Source: CAYJPA01 sp964371945 (GTDB lineage Bacteria > Chloroflexota > Chloroflexia > Thermomicrobiales > UBA6265). Taken from it: DNA of 64,000 bases. This document shows positions 24,347 to 33,328 of the stretch, in pieces. The stretch's first letter is position 1; the number at the start of each line of letters is the position of its first letter. The translations under genes were made by a program, and so were the position numbers. The stretch spans positions 7,966-71,965 of the forward strand of contig CAYJPA010000018.1 in assembly GCA_964371945.1 (NCBI GenBank), in the 5' to 3' direction. The notes below the pieces were generated by a model. The model searched no databases, was not told the origin of the DNA, and saw only the letters and a program-made list of their open reading frames with translations.

Positions 24347-25900
24347 GTGGCTGAAATCACTGGTCCATTGCCCGACGGAGTGCACCGCGATCACGGGCAG
24401 AGGACGATGCTTGCGACCGTGGGCATTGCCCACGTTCGGACATGGTCGGTTGCGTCGAAGTTCATGCTAGTGCTGGCGGCGGTCTTCCTCGTCAAACAGG
24501 CGATCAACGTCTTCATCTTTCCGGCGTTCTCCGGCCACGACGAGGTGGTCCACTACGCCTACGTACAGACCGTTGCTCAGGAGCATCGTGTACCGGAAAT
24601 CGTCGACCTCGAGGAGTTTAGGGCGTCGTATCAAAACGGATCGATCGATCAGTTCGATTGGATCCCCGATTCGCTCTATCCCTACTGCCGATACGTGCTG
24701 GACTGGCTCTGGTGCGATCAGCCCCGGTGGGCGGCAGACCCGCCGCACATCGTAACCGTGCAGGGCAATCTTTATCCCTGGGGGTGGCAGTACGCGGCAA
24801 ATCATCCGCCGTTGTATTACCTGCTGATGACCCCAATTGCACTCGCCACGGACGATTTCTCCCCAGAGACCCAACTCTATGCGATGCGCGCCGCCGCGAT
24901 CCCGTTCGGATTAGCGATTGTATTGCTGTCGTTTGCAATGGTACGGACGATCTTTCCCAACGATCAGTTTCTGTCCATCACCGTGCCCGCGTTCGTCGCC
25001 TTCCAACCTCAAATCTCCTACGAAGCGGCGATGGTCAACAATGACATCATGGGCATTTTTATCTTCAGCCTGGCGCTCTACCTGGTCGTGGTCGGTCTCA
25101 AGAAGGGGTTTTCCAGTCGCCTTGTGGTTGGCATCGGCACCGTGGTCGGGATCGGGCTCCTGCTCAAGAGCACGGCCTTGACGACGGTTCCGATCATCGA
25201 GCTCGGCATGATCTTTGGGATCGGGATACGAAATGTGCGCGAATGGGCGACGAAGGGCGCGATTGCCGGGGCAATCGCAGGGCTCTTCGCCTGGCCCTGG
25301 TATCTCTTTCTCTACCGCACATACGGCAACTTCAGTGGGCTCGACCAGATCGCCGCGAATCAATGGGGCTGGACGTACCCGGAATGGGACAGGCCGTCGA
25401 TCTTCGATCTCCTGTGGAACCGAGATTTCGCGGTGTTTCGGTGGCGAGAAACCTGGGGCTTGTTCGGCTGGCGTCTCATCAATCTCGGCGACGGGATGCT
25501 CTGGGCGATTGGGGTGCCCTGTATCGTCGCGACCATCGGGCTGCTGATCTACCTGATCGCGATTGGGGTTTCCTGGCGGCCGAGCATCCAGTCCGGCGGT
25601 TTCGAAGGCGTCGCTGCATTGCAGTCCTATCAGGTTCAGTCGATCGCGATCATTGCAGTCGCGGCCCTGGTCTCTTACGGGGCCATGCTCCAATTCGGAA
25701 CTCGCTTTCGATTGACTCAGGCGCGATACTTTTTCCCGGCAATCAACGCATTCGCATTCCTGCTGATGCTGGGGATGCGAACGGTACTGCCGGAGTCGTG
25801 GCGCCGGTACGGTCAGGGCGGCGTAGCCGGAGGCCTTATTCTGCTCAATGTACTGATCTATACGCAGTACGTGATTCCGTACTGGTACCTCGGTTCATGA
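24347..25900 (+). CDS. Multi-pass membrane protein, GT-C/DUF2142-like
   Basis: This 517-aa protein has around ten or more membrane segments. After the first (VASKFMLVLAAVFLVKQAIN) comes a large outer loop starting FSGHDEVVHYAYVQTVAQEH, where the acidic pair after the first membrane helix is the usual metal/donor site of GT-C glycosyltransferases. NHPPLYYLLMTPIAL is typical of the DUF2142/ArnT-like group. It probably moves a sugar from a lipid carrier to an acceptor outside the membrane (inference). The GTG at 24347 has no good ribosome-binding site; the ATG at 24407 is an alternative start. It ends one base before the small membrane-protein gene. Confidence 0.8.
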   Translation: MAEITGPLPDGVHRDHGQRTMLATVGIAHVRTWSVASKFMLVLAAVFLVKQAINVFIFPAFSGHDEVVHYAYVQTVAQEHRVPEIVDLEEFRASYQNGSIDQFDWIPDSLYPYCRYVLDWLWCDQPRWAADPPHIVTVQGNLYPWGWQYAANHPPLYYLLMTPIALATDDFSPETQLYAMRAAAIPFGLAIVLLSFAMVRTIFPNDQFLSITVPAFVAFQPQISYEAAMVNNDIMGIFIFSLALYLVVVGLKKGFSSRLVVGIGTVVGIGLLLKSTALTTVPIIELGMIFGIGIRNVREWATKGAIAGAIAGLFAWPWYLFLYRTYGNFSGLDQIAANQWGWTYPEWDRPSIFDLLWNRDFAVFRWRETWGLFGWRLINLGDGMLWAIGVPCIVATIGLLIYLIAIGVSWRPSIQSGGFEGVAALQSYQVQSIAIIAVAALVSYGAMLQFGTRFRLTQARYFFPAINAFAFLLMLGMRTVLPESWRRYGQGGVAGGLILLNVLIYTQYVIPYWYLGS

Positions 25901-25901
25901 C

Positions 25902-26291
25902 ATGAGCGATCACGAAGTTAGCAAAGGCGCAGATCGTGTCCCCGCGGAGCAAACTCTGGACGTGGACGATCGTCCCAGCGATCACCAAACCGGACGAACG
26001 GTCCGAGCGACGGTCTTCGCGATTTCAGTCCTCACGTTCGCGATCTGGACCGTATTTGGCACGGTCCATACCCATCTCGGCGTCAAGGCGCCTGAGTGGG
26101 ATAAAGATGGCCGCGAGCACATCTGGCGAGTTTGGTGGCGTGCTCGCGACGACATGGTTTCCACCGATTCATCCGCGTTTGTCGTCCTTTACATCGGTCT
26201 GACGCTTGCACTCGTGCTGCTCTCCGCGGTTGCTCTCTGGATCGCGGTTGTGCCCGCCGATCCCCGCGATTCGCGACATTCAGACCAGTGA
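25902..26291 (+). CDS. Small membrane protein of unknown function, two membrane segments
   Basis: This 129-aa protein begins with a polar tail (1-33), then a membrane helix (VFAISVLTFAIWTVFGTVHT), an outer loop rich in Trp and charged residues (EHIWRVWWRARDDM) and a second helix (FVVLYIGLTLALVLLSAVAL). I do not recognise a family. It is wedged between two large membrane proteins: its ATG follows the previous stop by one base, and its stop overlaps the next start by four bases (GTGA). It is therefore co-translated and may be an accessory subunit of the neighbouring membrane enzymes. Confidence 0.8.
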   Translation: MSDHEVSKGADRVPAEQTLDVDDRPSDHQTGRTVRATVFAISVLTFAIWTVFGTVHTHLGVKAPEWDKDGREHIWRVWWRARDDMVSTDSSAFVVLYIGLTLALVLLSAVALWIAVVPADPRDSRHSDQ

Positions 26292-28375
26292 GACCGGTTC
26301 ATTCCAAGAACAATGCAACTGATGGCTCCGAACAGGAACGCTTCAACGGTCTGACCTGGACGATTCTCTTCCTGTCGCTTGCGATTTGGGTTGCACGTCG
26401 CCTGGGAGCATTCTCGCTCTGGTCAACGGTGACCACGGCCGACGGCGAGCGCGTTCGCTTTCCCAACGGATTCGCGATCGTCGACCATCCATTCCATGCC
26501 GTTCGAGCTGAATCGCTGCGCCGGTCTCTGGCCGATGGCGACATGCCGCGTTGGATTGGGAATCATCAGGGCGGGTATCCCGTCGAATTTTACCCGCTCG
26601 GTGTGGCGGCCCTCGATGTCGTGGGGTGGGCGCTCGCGTTCGGCTCGCTGCCTATGATGGCGGTCCACAAGATCGTAGTTATCGCGATCTTCTTGTTGCC
26701 AGTGGCCGGCTATCTCCTCATTGCTGGGTTCGATCGGCGCTCGCTCGGCGTTGCGTTGCTGGCTGGAACTGCCCACCTAAGCGTTCGGGGCTGGTGGTGG
26801 TCGGGCGGTTCGATGGAGCTTATTGAGTGGGGACTGGTGACCAACGTCGCGGCGGTCACCGCATTGCTCGTCGCTCTTCCACTGGCGGTGAGATTTCTTG
26901 AACGTGAATCGCGTATCGCCGGCGCGGGCGCGGCTCTACTATTCGCGTTCGCGCTCGTTGCCAATCCGCGATCGGGAATCGCGCTGGTGACAGCACTGGC
27001 CGGAAGCTACCTCGCGGTGCTCATGGCCAGCTCGCGAACATCCGAAGCTGCCGCGCAGATCATGCGCAGAGCGTTGTTGCTGGTTGGAATCGGAGCACTG
27101 CTCGCCGCGCCAGAGATCGTTTCGCTCATCCGGTTCAACGATCTCTACGTCTTTATCCACTACTCCGGTTACGCGAATTTCCAGGAATACTGGGATTCAA
27201 GCATCCAGGCCGTCGGCGGCCTCTTTTTCGTGCTCGGCATCGCGGGGTTTCTCTTTGCCTGGCTTCCGGGTGCGCGGCTGGTCACCCGCGCAATCGCGGG
27301 CACATTGGCGATCTACGTTGCTGGAACGTCGTTGCTCGTTTCGGGAGCGGGTCCAAGTTCTCTGATCGAGCAGCTCGAAACGACGCGGTTGATGCCGTTT
27401 CAGCGCCTCCTTTGGCTGTTTCTCGCGGCGTCGGCGGTCGAGTATGGATTGGTCTGGTTGTTGCGAACGGTCAGGTCATTTTCTCGTCGGATGGCGGTCG
27501 ATCTCGGGTTAGTCGTAGCCGCGGGACTTGTGTTGGTGTTCTATGTGATCTCGCCACCGTCCTTCATTCCCGAAGGCGATCGAGGTCTGGTTCGGATGCC
27601 GACGTCTGCTCAACCTGGAATCGTCGACCTTGAACAGGCGGTCAAGGTCGCGGATGGGGAAGCGGCTCCCGGAACGGCGCTGCTCGTGCTAGGAACGACG
27701 CTGTCGTGGCACGATCAGCTCTGGGCGCCGCTCTGGAGCGATCGACCGATGTTCTACGACGATTGGTTGTGGTTCTGGCAAACGCGTCACTACGGTGCAT
27801 ACAACCCTCTGGTCGAGCACGCCTATCCGAGTGACTCCTCCGCGCTCGAGCCGGACTACCTCGCGCGGCACGGTATCGGTGCGATCATCGTGACCGGCAC
27901 GGCCCAACCTGACGCTTCTGCCGCATCCTATTTGACACTCCGACGCGAAGGGATTTGGAACGTCTACCTCGTCAATGGGCCGACCCCGATCGTGACAATT
28001 GATGGCTCAGCGCCGACTGTCTCGACCATTGAGAATCAGAACCTGACCGCAAGCGGGGTCACCAGCGGCGGGGAGATCCTGGTGCGTCGAAACTGGTTTC
28101 CCCGGTGGAACGCCACGATCAGCGGCGAGCGCGTCGAGATCACGCAAACCGCGGACGGTTACATGACGATCGCCGCGCCAGCTCAGGGTCAGATCGAAAT
28201 CGAGCTCACCTATGCGGTCGATTGGATCGATTGGGTATGCCGATTTGCAGTCGTCGTTGGACTGGGAGCGCTGGTCGTCATGACAGTGCCCAGAAGCGGA
28301 CGGTTTCAATTCGGCGCGAGCTCGCAGAAGAATGTGCCGCGCTCTATACCCAGGGTTCAATCGGTACGTCGATGA
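26288..28375 (+). CDS. Large multi-pass membrane protein, glycosyltransferase-like (PTPS-related/YfhO-like)
   Basis: This protein has 695 aa, with about twelve membrane helices in the first 430 residues and a soluble C-terminal part of about 230 residues, closing with one more helix (FAVVVGLGALVVMTV). The first outer loop contains FHAVRAESLRRSLADGDMPR and WIGNHQGGYPVEFYPLGV, a pattern I associate with the PTPS-related/YfhO group of membrane proteins that resemble GT-C enzymes. The GTG start at 26288 overlaps the preceding stop by four bases; the frame is open to 26132, but that part lies over the small membrane protein and is not protein-like. Its 3' end overlaps the convergent ThDP-enzyme gene by 32 bases. 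Confidence 0.82.
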   Translation: MRPVHSKNNATDGSEQERFNGLTWTILFLSLAIWVARRLGAFSLWSTVTTADGERVRFPNGFAIVDHPFHAVRAESLRRSLADGDMPRWIGNHQGGYPVEFYPLGVAALDVVGWALAFGSLPMMAVHKIVVIAIFLLPVAGYLLIAGFDRRSLGVALLAGTAHLSVRGWWWSGGSMELIEWGLVTNVAAVTALLVALPLAVRFLERESRIAGAGAALLFAFALVANPRSGIALVTALAGSYLAVLMASSRTSEAAAQIMRRALLLVGIGALLAAPEIVSLIRFNDLYVFIHYSGYANFQEYWDSSIQAVGGLFFVLGIAGFLFAWLPGARLVTRAIAGTLAIYVAGTSLLVSGAGPSSLIEQLETTRLMPFQRLLWLFLAASAVEYGLVWLLRTVRSFSRRMAVDLGLVVAAGLVLVFYVISPPSFIPEGDRGLVRMPTSAQPGIVDLEQAVKVADGEAAPGTALLVLGTTLSWHDQLWAPLWSDRPMFYDDWLWFWQTRHYGAYNPLVEHAYPSDSSALEPDYLARHGIGAIIVTGTAQPDASAASYLTLRREGIWNVYLVNGPTPIVTIDGSAPTVSTIENQNLTASGVTSGGEILVRRNWFPRWNATISGERVEITQTADGYMTIAAPAQGQIEIELTYAVDWIDWVCRFAVVVGLGALVVMTVPRSGRFQFGASSQKNVPRSIPRVQSVRR

Positions 28376-29996
28376 TCGTCGGAAGATCGCGCTGCAGCGC
28401 ATCCGCAATCGCCTGTTCCATCTCTTCAGGAGAATGGACACGGACCCCTGGAATGCGATATGCCTTCGCCAAATCGACATAATCCGGATTGACGAGATCG
28501 ACCGCCATGTAGCGGCCGCCCCGCTCGTTCATTTGCGCTTCCTTGACCGCCGAATAGGTGGAATCGTTGAAGATCACGATAGGAATGCCTAGGCGCTCTT
28601 GCACCGCGGTTCCGAGCTCGCCCATCGTGAACTGATATCCGCCGTCCCCGACGATCGGGACGACAACCTTTTCCGGCCGCGCGATCTTGGCGCCGATCGC
28701 GGCGGGCACCGAGAACCCGAGCGTGCCGTATCCAGAAGGGAACATGTAGGTTCGCGGCTCGTAGACTGGATAGAGGTAGCAACCGACATAGCTCATTTGC
28801 GTCATGTCAGTCGCAAGAATGCCGTCGCGAGGAATGACGCGGCGAAGTGCGTCGACATACCCTCTGCGATCGGCGTGAAATGCGCCTGCTTCGGCTTTAG
28901 CCCGGGCTTCTTTGATGCCTGGTTTGTCGAATCCGGTGTTTGCCGTCCCGCGGCCGCCGAGCAGCGAGGCGATTCCTTCCGCGACCAAACCTGCGTCGCC
29001 GGCGATACCAAGCGACGGCGTCGCATTGAGGGTCAGCTCCCGCTCATCGACATCGATCCTGATCAATTCAGCGGGAAAGCGCATCTTGAACATCCAGGTT
29101 GCCTGGGCGCCGAGCTTCGAGCCAAAGACAAGCAGACAATCCGCGGATTGCAGCATGTCGTCGATCGTGTTGCCCTCTTCCCAAAGCGCGCCGACGCAAA
29201 GGGGGTGATCCTCCGGCACCGAGCCCTTACCCATGAACGAGGTCATGATCGGAGCGTTCAATGCTTCCGCGATCGCTAGAATCGACCTCCCGGCATAGCC
29301 GTGAATGGCTCCACCACCGCAATAGATCACCACGCGCTTAGCAGCAGTAAGCCGATCCGCCGCGTCATGGAGAAGCGCCGGATCTGGGCGCATACGTTCC
29401 GGCCGGGAAACAGGAAGATCGTCCGTGGTCGCGGGCTCGTCGAGCACATCGAGTGGAATTTCGATATGGACAGGTAGGGGGCGTCCGTTGCCCATCTGGC
29501 GAAAGCCCTCGGCAATGGCGCTCGTGACATCGTTCGCGGCCATGACGCGGGTGTTCCACTTCGTGACCGCCGCCATGACGCCCATTTGGTCTTTGAGGTC
29601 GTGGAGATTGCCGCGCATTTCGTCCAGATACGGACGCGGGCAATTCGACGAAATCACCATCACGGGCGAAGAATCCGTGTAGGCCTCGCCGATCGGTGTC
29701 GCGATATTCGTTACTCCCGGTCCGGTAATCACAAATGCGACGCCCGGTTTTCCGCTGGCACGGGCATAGCCGTCGGCCATAAAGCCCGCGCCTTGCTCGT
29801 GCCGCGACAAAACGTGCCGGATCGATGAGCCACGGAGCGCGTCGTAGAGAGCGAGCGTGTGCACGCCCGGTATTCCAAAGACGGTTTCCACGCCGTGAGC
29901 TTCGAGCGCGGCGATCGCCAGCTCAGCGCCTGTGCTGGAAACCGGGGTTGTGGGAGCGGATTTGGCGAGTATTTCGGTTGCGGCAGTCATTGACAC
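28344..29996 (-). CDS. Thiamine-diphosphate-dependent enzyme, acetolactate synthase-like
   Basis: This 550-aa ThDP enzyme has the three-domain layout of acetolactate synthase and related decarboxylases. The catalytic Glu sits in SRHEQGAGFMADGYAR, the central domain follows, and the ThDP-binding motif is GDGGYQFTMGELGTAVQERL with IVIFND. FVITGPGVTNIATPIGEAY is also typical. Length is usual. No small regulatory subunit or ilvC is nearby, so a catabolic role (for example a 2-oxo acid decarboxylase or guanidino-oxopentanoate-type enzyme) is as likely as branched-chain synthesis. GTG at 29996 has GGAGG six bases upstream; an ATG two codons later is the alternative. It follows the small winged-helix-like gene by 24 bases on the same strand and is probably co-transcribed. 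Confidence 0.9.
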   Translation of the reverse strand: MSMTAATEILAKSAPTTPVSSTGAELAIAALEAHGVETVFGIPGVHTLALYDALRGSSIRHVLSRHEQGAGFMADGYARASGKPGVAFVITGPGVTNIATPIGEAYTDSSPVMVISSNCPRPYLDEMRGNLHDLKDQMGVMAAVTKWNTRVMAANDVTSAIAEGFRQMGNGRPLPVHIEIPLDVLDEPATTDDLPVSRPERMRPDPALLHDAADRLTAAKRVVIYCGGGAIHGYAGRSILAIAEALNAPIMTSFMGKGSVPEDHPLCVGALWEEGNTIDDMLQSADCLLVFGSKLGAQATWMFKMRFPAELIRIDVDERELTLNATPSLGIAGDAGLVAEGIASLLGGRGTANTGFDKPGIKEARAKAEAGAFHADRRGYVDALRRVIPRDGILATDMTQMSYVGCYLYPVYEPRTYMFPSGYGTLGFSVPAAIGAKIARPEKVVVPIVGDGGYQFTMGELGTAVQERLGIPIVIFNDSTYSAVKEAQMNERGGRYMAVDLVNPDYVDLAKAYRIPGVRVHSPEEMEQAIADALQRDLPTIIDVPIEPWV

Positions 29997-30020
29997 GAAT
30001 TGCCTCCATGGATAACTGGA

Positions 30021-30350
30021 TCAACGTCGTTCATTCATTCCCTTGTCTTCTTCTTGGATCAGCCATGAGCGGCCGCGTACCGAGAGCATTGAGCGCTGAC
30101 CTACGCTGGAGCTTGATTGGGTCTGGGTGAGCAGTCGCCTTCCTCTTGCGGCGGTGAGCACGGCTTCCGCGAATGGAGTCGGCCAGTCCATGGCGGTAGC
30201 GACTTGCTTCACGAGCGTGCTGGTTTGCACTCCCGCCTCTTGCGTTGTGATCCAGCGTACCAGCTCTGTCACATAGGGATCGAGCGGGGCGGGCGGGGTG
30301 ACCTCGTCTCGTTTTCGCCGCGGAACCACGGCGGCCTGTTGATCGTTCAT
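30021..30350 (-). CDS. Small winged-helix-like protein of unknown function
   Basis: This 109-aa basic protein is read from the ATG at 30350. Its middle (PYVTELVRWITTQEAGVQTS, TLVKQVATAMDWPTPFAEAV) has the helix spacing of a winged-helix or wHTH domain, with a polar Gln/Ser-rich hinge (TQTQSSSSVGQ) and a basic tail (SVRGRSWLIQEEDKG). I cannot name a family. It is divergent from the PD-(D/E)XK-like gene across 78 bp and lies just before the ThDP-enzyme gene on the same strand. It could regulate either side. A GTG at 30368 would lengthen it by six residues. Codon pattern supports coding, but with no recognisable homology in mind the call is moderate. Confidence 0.6.
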   Translation of the reverse strand: MNDQQAAVVPRRKRDEVTPPAPLDPYVTELVRWITTQEAGVQTSTLVKQVATAMDWPTPFAEAVLTAARGRRLLTQTQSSSSVGQRSMLSVRGRSWLIQEEDKGMNERR

Positions 30351-30428
30351 GACGGGCAATGGTATCACTCGTCAATCTCAGTGGCTGGTATCCTACTTCT
30401 GGGGCCAGACACCCCCTTTCGTTCTTCA

Positions 30429-31700
30429 ATGTGCATGCGATTACTGGATCCGCGGATAGTAGGGAAGCCTTTGACCCAACTCGACTTCAGAATTCGTTCC
30501 TCAAAGCTCCCAGGCGGCGACCTTGTCAGTGCTGTGCTCAACCGTCAGGTCATGGGTTTGGCGGATCGCGGTGGGTCGAGCGGATTGGTCGGCCAGCGCT
30601 GGGCCGATGTGTGCGCGGACTGGGTCGACAATCTGGTTGGCACGACCGCCCACATACCGATGATCGATGGCGAACCGTTTCAAATCGAACGCGTTGCACG
30701 ATTGGACCACTTGCCGCGGATTGCGTCGGTTGCCTCAAAAAGGGGTCTTCAGAATCCCGATATCGTCTTCATTGGACACCGGGCAGGGCGATCCGTGCTT
30801 CAGGCGGCGGACGCCAAGTTCTCGATTGAAACGGCTCGTTCGAAGCAGGTCAGCCCCGAGGTGGTCGAGGCACTGCTCCAATTGGGATCGCTGATCCGGT
30901 CCTTGACCGGCGAGCTAACTGAGGAGATCGAGTTTATACCCGGTGTTTTTCTCAGTCCGGACTATCCGCTCACTCACCTAATGCTGCAGGGCCGGCACGG
31001 GATCACCCGAGCCACTGCCCGCCCGGTCGAGGTGATCCTCGTACCGGTCGATGCAGGGCGTTTTTTCTCATCGCTCCCGATGATTTCGGTCACGCAGGTG
31101 CTTGCTGGAGTCGACTCGCTGCCGGTCAGCCTCCATACGAGCCTGCTTGCGGGACTCTATTACTTCAGGCTTTCCCGGGCGATCGTAGGTTCGTGGGTCG
31201 ATAGCGTGAAACCGTTGTTGACGTTCAATGACCGAAACGAGGTCGACGAAGATGCGGTGCTCATAGAGGCGGTTGAACGCGCACGCGGTGCTCAATCGGC
31301 ATTCGACCTGGTTTTGACTTGGGATGCGGAGGTCGAAACAATTCGCGCCAGACGCGCGGCGGTCGAACAGGTCGCCGGTTTGCCGATCATGACGCGCGAT
31401 CTTCGAACCGCGATCGCGATAGCGACCAAAGGCAAAGTCGAGGAGGGTCCCCCGGTCAATCAGGTCCGGCGGCGGCTTGGAGCATGGTTTCGAGGAGAAC
31501 TGCGTGAGATCTTCGGGCCGATCCCTCCGTCTGAACCGGACTTCCCGGAAAAATTGAAGGAATTGGGCAAGGCCAGCGCCGAGATCGCGGAGCAGATTCC
31601 CGAGCAGGCGAATCGGGTCATTCTCGACCTGCTTGCGGAACGGAAACAGCGGACTCCAGGGACAGAGGATGACGAACCCGTCGAAACGCTCGAATCGTAA
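30429..31700 (+). CDS. Hypothetical protein with a PD-(D/E)XK-like nuclease motif
   Basis: This 423-aa soluble protein has no signal peptide and I do not recognise the family. Residues 107-140 read LQNPDIVFIGH, then VLQAADAKFSIET: a Pro-Asp at 110-111, a hydrophobic strand, and Asp-Ala-Lys at 128-130, which is the spacing and context of the PD-(D/E)XK nuclease core. An upstream acidic or helical residue is plausible in the preceding helix (GQRWADVCADWVDNL). The rest has long helical stretches, one with an RAR-rich segment (EVETIRARRAAVEQ) and a C-terminal Pro/Glu-rich tail. The start is the ATG-TGC-ATG at 30429; the open frame upstream (from 30117) overlaps the divergent gene and is not protein-like. 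Context gives no clear function. Confidence 0.75.
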   Translation: MCMRLLDPRIVGKPLTQLDFRIRSSKLPGGDLVSAVLNRQVMGLADRGGSSGLVGQRWADVCADWVDNLVGTTAHIPMIDGEPFQIERVARLDHLPRIASVASKRGLQNPDIVFIGHRAGRSVLQAADAKFSIETARSKQVSPEVVEALLQLGSLIRSLTGELTEEIEFIPGVFLSPDYPLTHLMLQGRHGITRATARPVEVILVPVDAGRFFSSLPMISVTQVLAGVDSLPVSLHTSLLAGLYYFRLSRAIVGSWVDSVKPLLTFNDRNEVDEDAVLIEAVERARGAQSAFDLVLTWDAEVETIRARRAAVEQVAGLPIMTRDLRTAIAIATKGKVEEGPPVNQVRRRLGAWFRGELREIFGPIPPSEPDFPEKLKELGKASAEIAEQIPEQANRVILDLLAERKQRTPGTEDDEPVETLES

Positions 31701-31871
31701 GAGGATCGCGTCCTCCTTCGCTTTGAACAGAGCACTGTTGGCACCGAATGCCAGCCCTAAGCGAGTTTGAAATAAGTTGACATAAACGAATTTGAGTGCA
31801 CGAATTGGTGTTTGGGTTTCACAACTCGTGTTCCTGGGCGAGTCGCCCGGTCGAGAGAGCGGCATCGCTTG

Positions 31872-33119
31872 CTAGAGATCGACCAGGACCTTGTTCCGGA
31901 AGGCGAGGAGTAACGTTAGCGTGATGACGATGGCGGCGCCGCCGATGGTGGATGCCTGAATGCCGATCTTGTCGGCGGCCAGTCCCATTGGGAGCGCGCC
32001 AAGCGGCATCAGTCCCCAAGTCAACATGTAGGTCCCCATCACCCTGCCGCGGATATCGTCGGTGATCAGATGCTGGATCATCGCGTTGTTCGAGCTCATG
32101 AAGTAAGAGCCAAGCAGTCCCGCGACGACTAGAATCGGAATGCTCAGCCAGACGACGGGTGAGATGGCGAAGAGCGAAATTGTCACCCCATAGGCGATCG
32201 TCCAGGTGATCAACGTGCGCCCCGCTCTTGATCGCTGCCTGGCCGAGGCGACCATGAGTCCACCGATCACGGCTCCGGACCCCGACGACGCCATCAGAAT
32301 TCCCAGTCCTTCTGGACCGATCTCAAGCACATCCTTGGCATAGACCGCCATGAAACTGATATAGGGGAAGACAAAAAAGGCGGGGATCGACGCCAGCAGG
32401 AAGAGACCGCGAAGATCCGGACGCGACACGACCAATTTGAGGCCGTCGAGCACTCCGCGAATACCTGACACCGTCGAGTCGATCATCACCGCCGGCAATC
32501 GAGTCGTCAGCATCAGCCCAAAGGCGACCAGAAGCGCGACCGCCTGCAACAAAAATGCCTCGCCTGTGCCGGCGAATCCGATGATCGCGCCCGCGAGCGA
32601 GGGGCCGAAAACGCGGGTCATATTCGATCCTGCACTCATCAAGCCGATCGCATTGGTCAACGATGCGCGTGGCACCAGGCGGGGCACAAGCGACTGCTGG
32701 GACGGATTGAGAATCGCTTGCAGTGAGCCATTCATGAAGGCCGCGACTAGCAAGTGCCATGGTTCGACCCTACCCGCGATTACGTCGATCGATACGAGCA
32801 CGGCCAGCGCTGCCGCCGAACCCTGCGAGACCATTAGCACCTTCCGGCGATCGAAGCGGTCGATCAACACGCCCCCAGGGATCGAGATCACGAGAAACGG
32901 CACTCCGGCCATGAAGGTCACAAATCCGACAAACGACTTTGAATCGGTCAGGTCGAAAGCAAGCCAGCCCAATGCGGTCGATTGCATCCATTGACCGAGG
33001 GAAGCCGCCAATGCGGCGCACCAGAGCCGGCGAAAGGCGGGGAACTCGTAAACCGATCGGAACGTGCGGCGAAATCCAGATTCGCTCGTCGGCGATCCGA
33101 GGGCAGAGGGATCGTGCAT
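31872..33119 (-). CDS. MFS transporter (MFS_3/EntS-like exporter)
   Basis: This major-facilitator protein has about 415 aa and twelve helices. The N-terminal FPAFRRLWCAALAASLGQWM, the loop-2/3 motif GGVLIDRFDRRKVLMV, and LNPSQQSLVPRLVPRASLTN are typical of the MFS_3 (EntS-like) group of exporters. Substrates in the group range from siderophores to antibiotics; none can be assigned here. The ATG at 33119 is used; a TTG at 33167 would add 16 residues. A promoter with overlapping inverted repeats lies upstream (33231-33294), suggesting it is controlled by a local repressor, although no regulator gene adjoins it. Confidence 0.9.
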   Translation of the reverse strand: MHDPSALGSPTSESGFRRTFRSVYEFPAFRRLWCAALAASLGQWMQSTALGWLAFDLTDSKSFVGFVTFMAGVPFLVISIPGGVLIDRFDRRKVLMVSQGSAAALAVLVSIDVIAGRVEPWHLLVAAFMNGSLQAILNPSQQSLVPRLVPRASLTNAIGLMSAGSNMTRVFGPSLAGAIIGFAGTGEAFLLQAVALLVAFGLMLTTRLPAVMIDSTVSGIRGVLDGLKLVVSRPDLRGLFLLASIPAFFVFPYISFMAVYAKDVLEIGPEGLGILMASSGSGAVIGGLMVASARQRSRAGRTLITWTIAYGVTISLFAISPVVWLSIPILVVAGLLGSYFMSSNNAMIQHLITDDIRGRVMGTYMLTWGLMPLGALPMGLAADKIGIQASTIGGAAIVITLTLLLAFRNKVLVDL

Positions 33120-33230
33120 TGATCGGTCAGCGCCGGCCGCTGGAGTTGTTCTCCTCGTTGACGCCAACGTGATCGCTGCCTTTGCCTAAACCGGGGAAGC
33201 TTCTGATCGGCCAGTTCGTCAGCCGGGCAG

Positions 33231-33258
33231 ACTATAGCACGACCCGAATTGGCCCCAA
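33231..33258 (-). promoter_or_regulatory. Promoter candidate for the MFS gene
   Basis: On the minus strand, TTGGGG (33253-33258) and TATAGT (33231-33236, 5 of 6) are spaced by 16. The -35 lies inside the palindromic AATTGG/CCAATT array described separately. Confidence 0.5.
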
Positions 33259-33294
33259 TTGCAATCAATTCGGATATCGGATCACCCCAATTGC
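33243..33294. promoter_or_regulatory. Nested AATT-centred repeats, operator-like
   Basis: CCGAATTG (33244-33251) and CAATTCGG (33266-33273) form an 8-bp inverted repeat. Within it AATTGG-CC-CCAATT (33247-33260) is a second palindrome, and CCCCAATTGC occurs twice (33253-33262 and 33285-33294), 32 bp apart, about three helical turns. Position over the MFS -35 and before coxS suggests a regulator-binding region serving one or both. Confidence 0.5.
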
Positions 33295-33299
33295 GGTTG

Positions 33300-33328
33300 C
33301 AGACAAGGCAGCAGTGCGGCGATATACT
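33300..33328 (+). promoter_or_regulatory. Promoter candidate for coxSLM
   Basis: CAGACA (33300-33305, 3 of 6) and TATACT (33323-33328, 5 of 6) with a 17-bp spacer. It would give coxS a leader of about 205 nt; the rest of the gap up to 33541 holds no gene I can support, only the ribosome-binding site AAAGGAG near 33524-33530. Confidence 0.4.
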
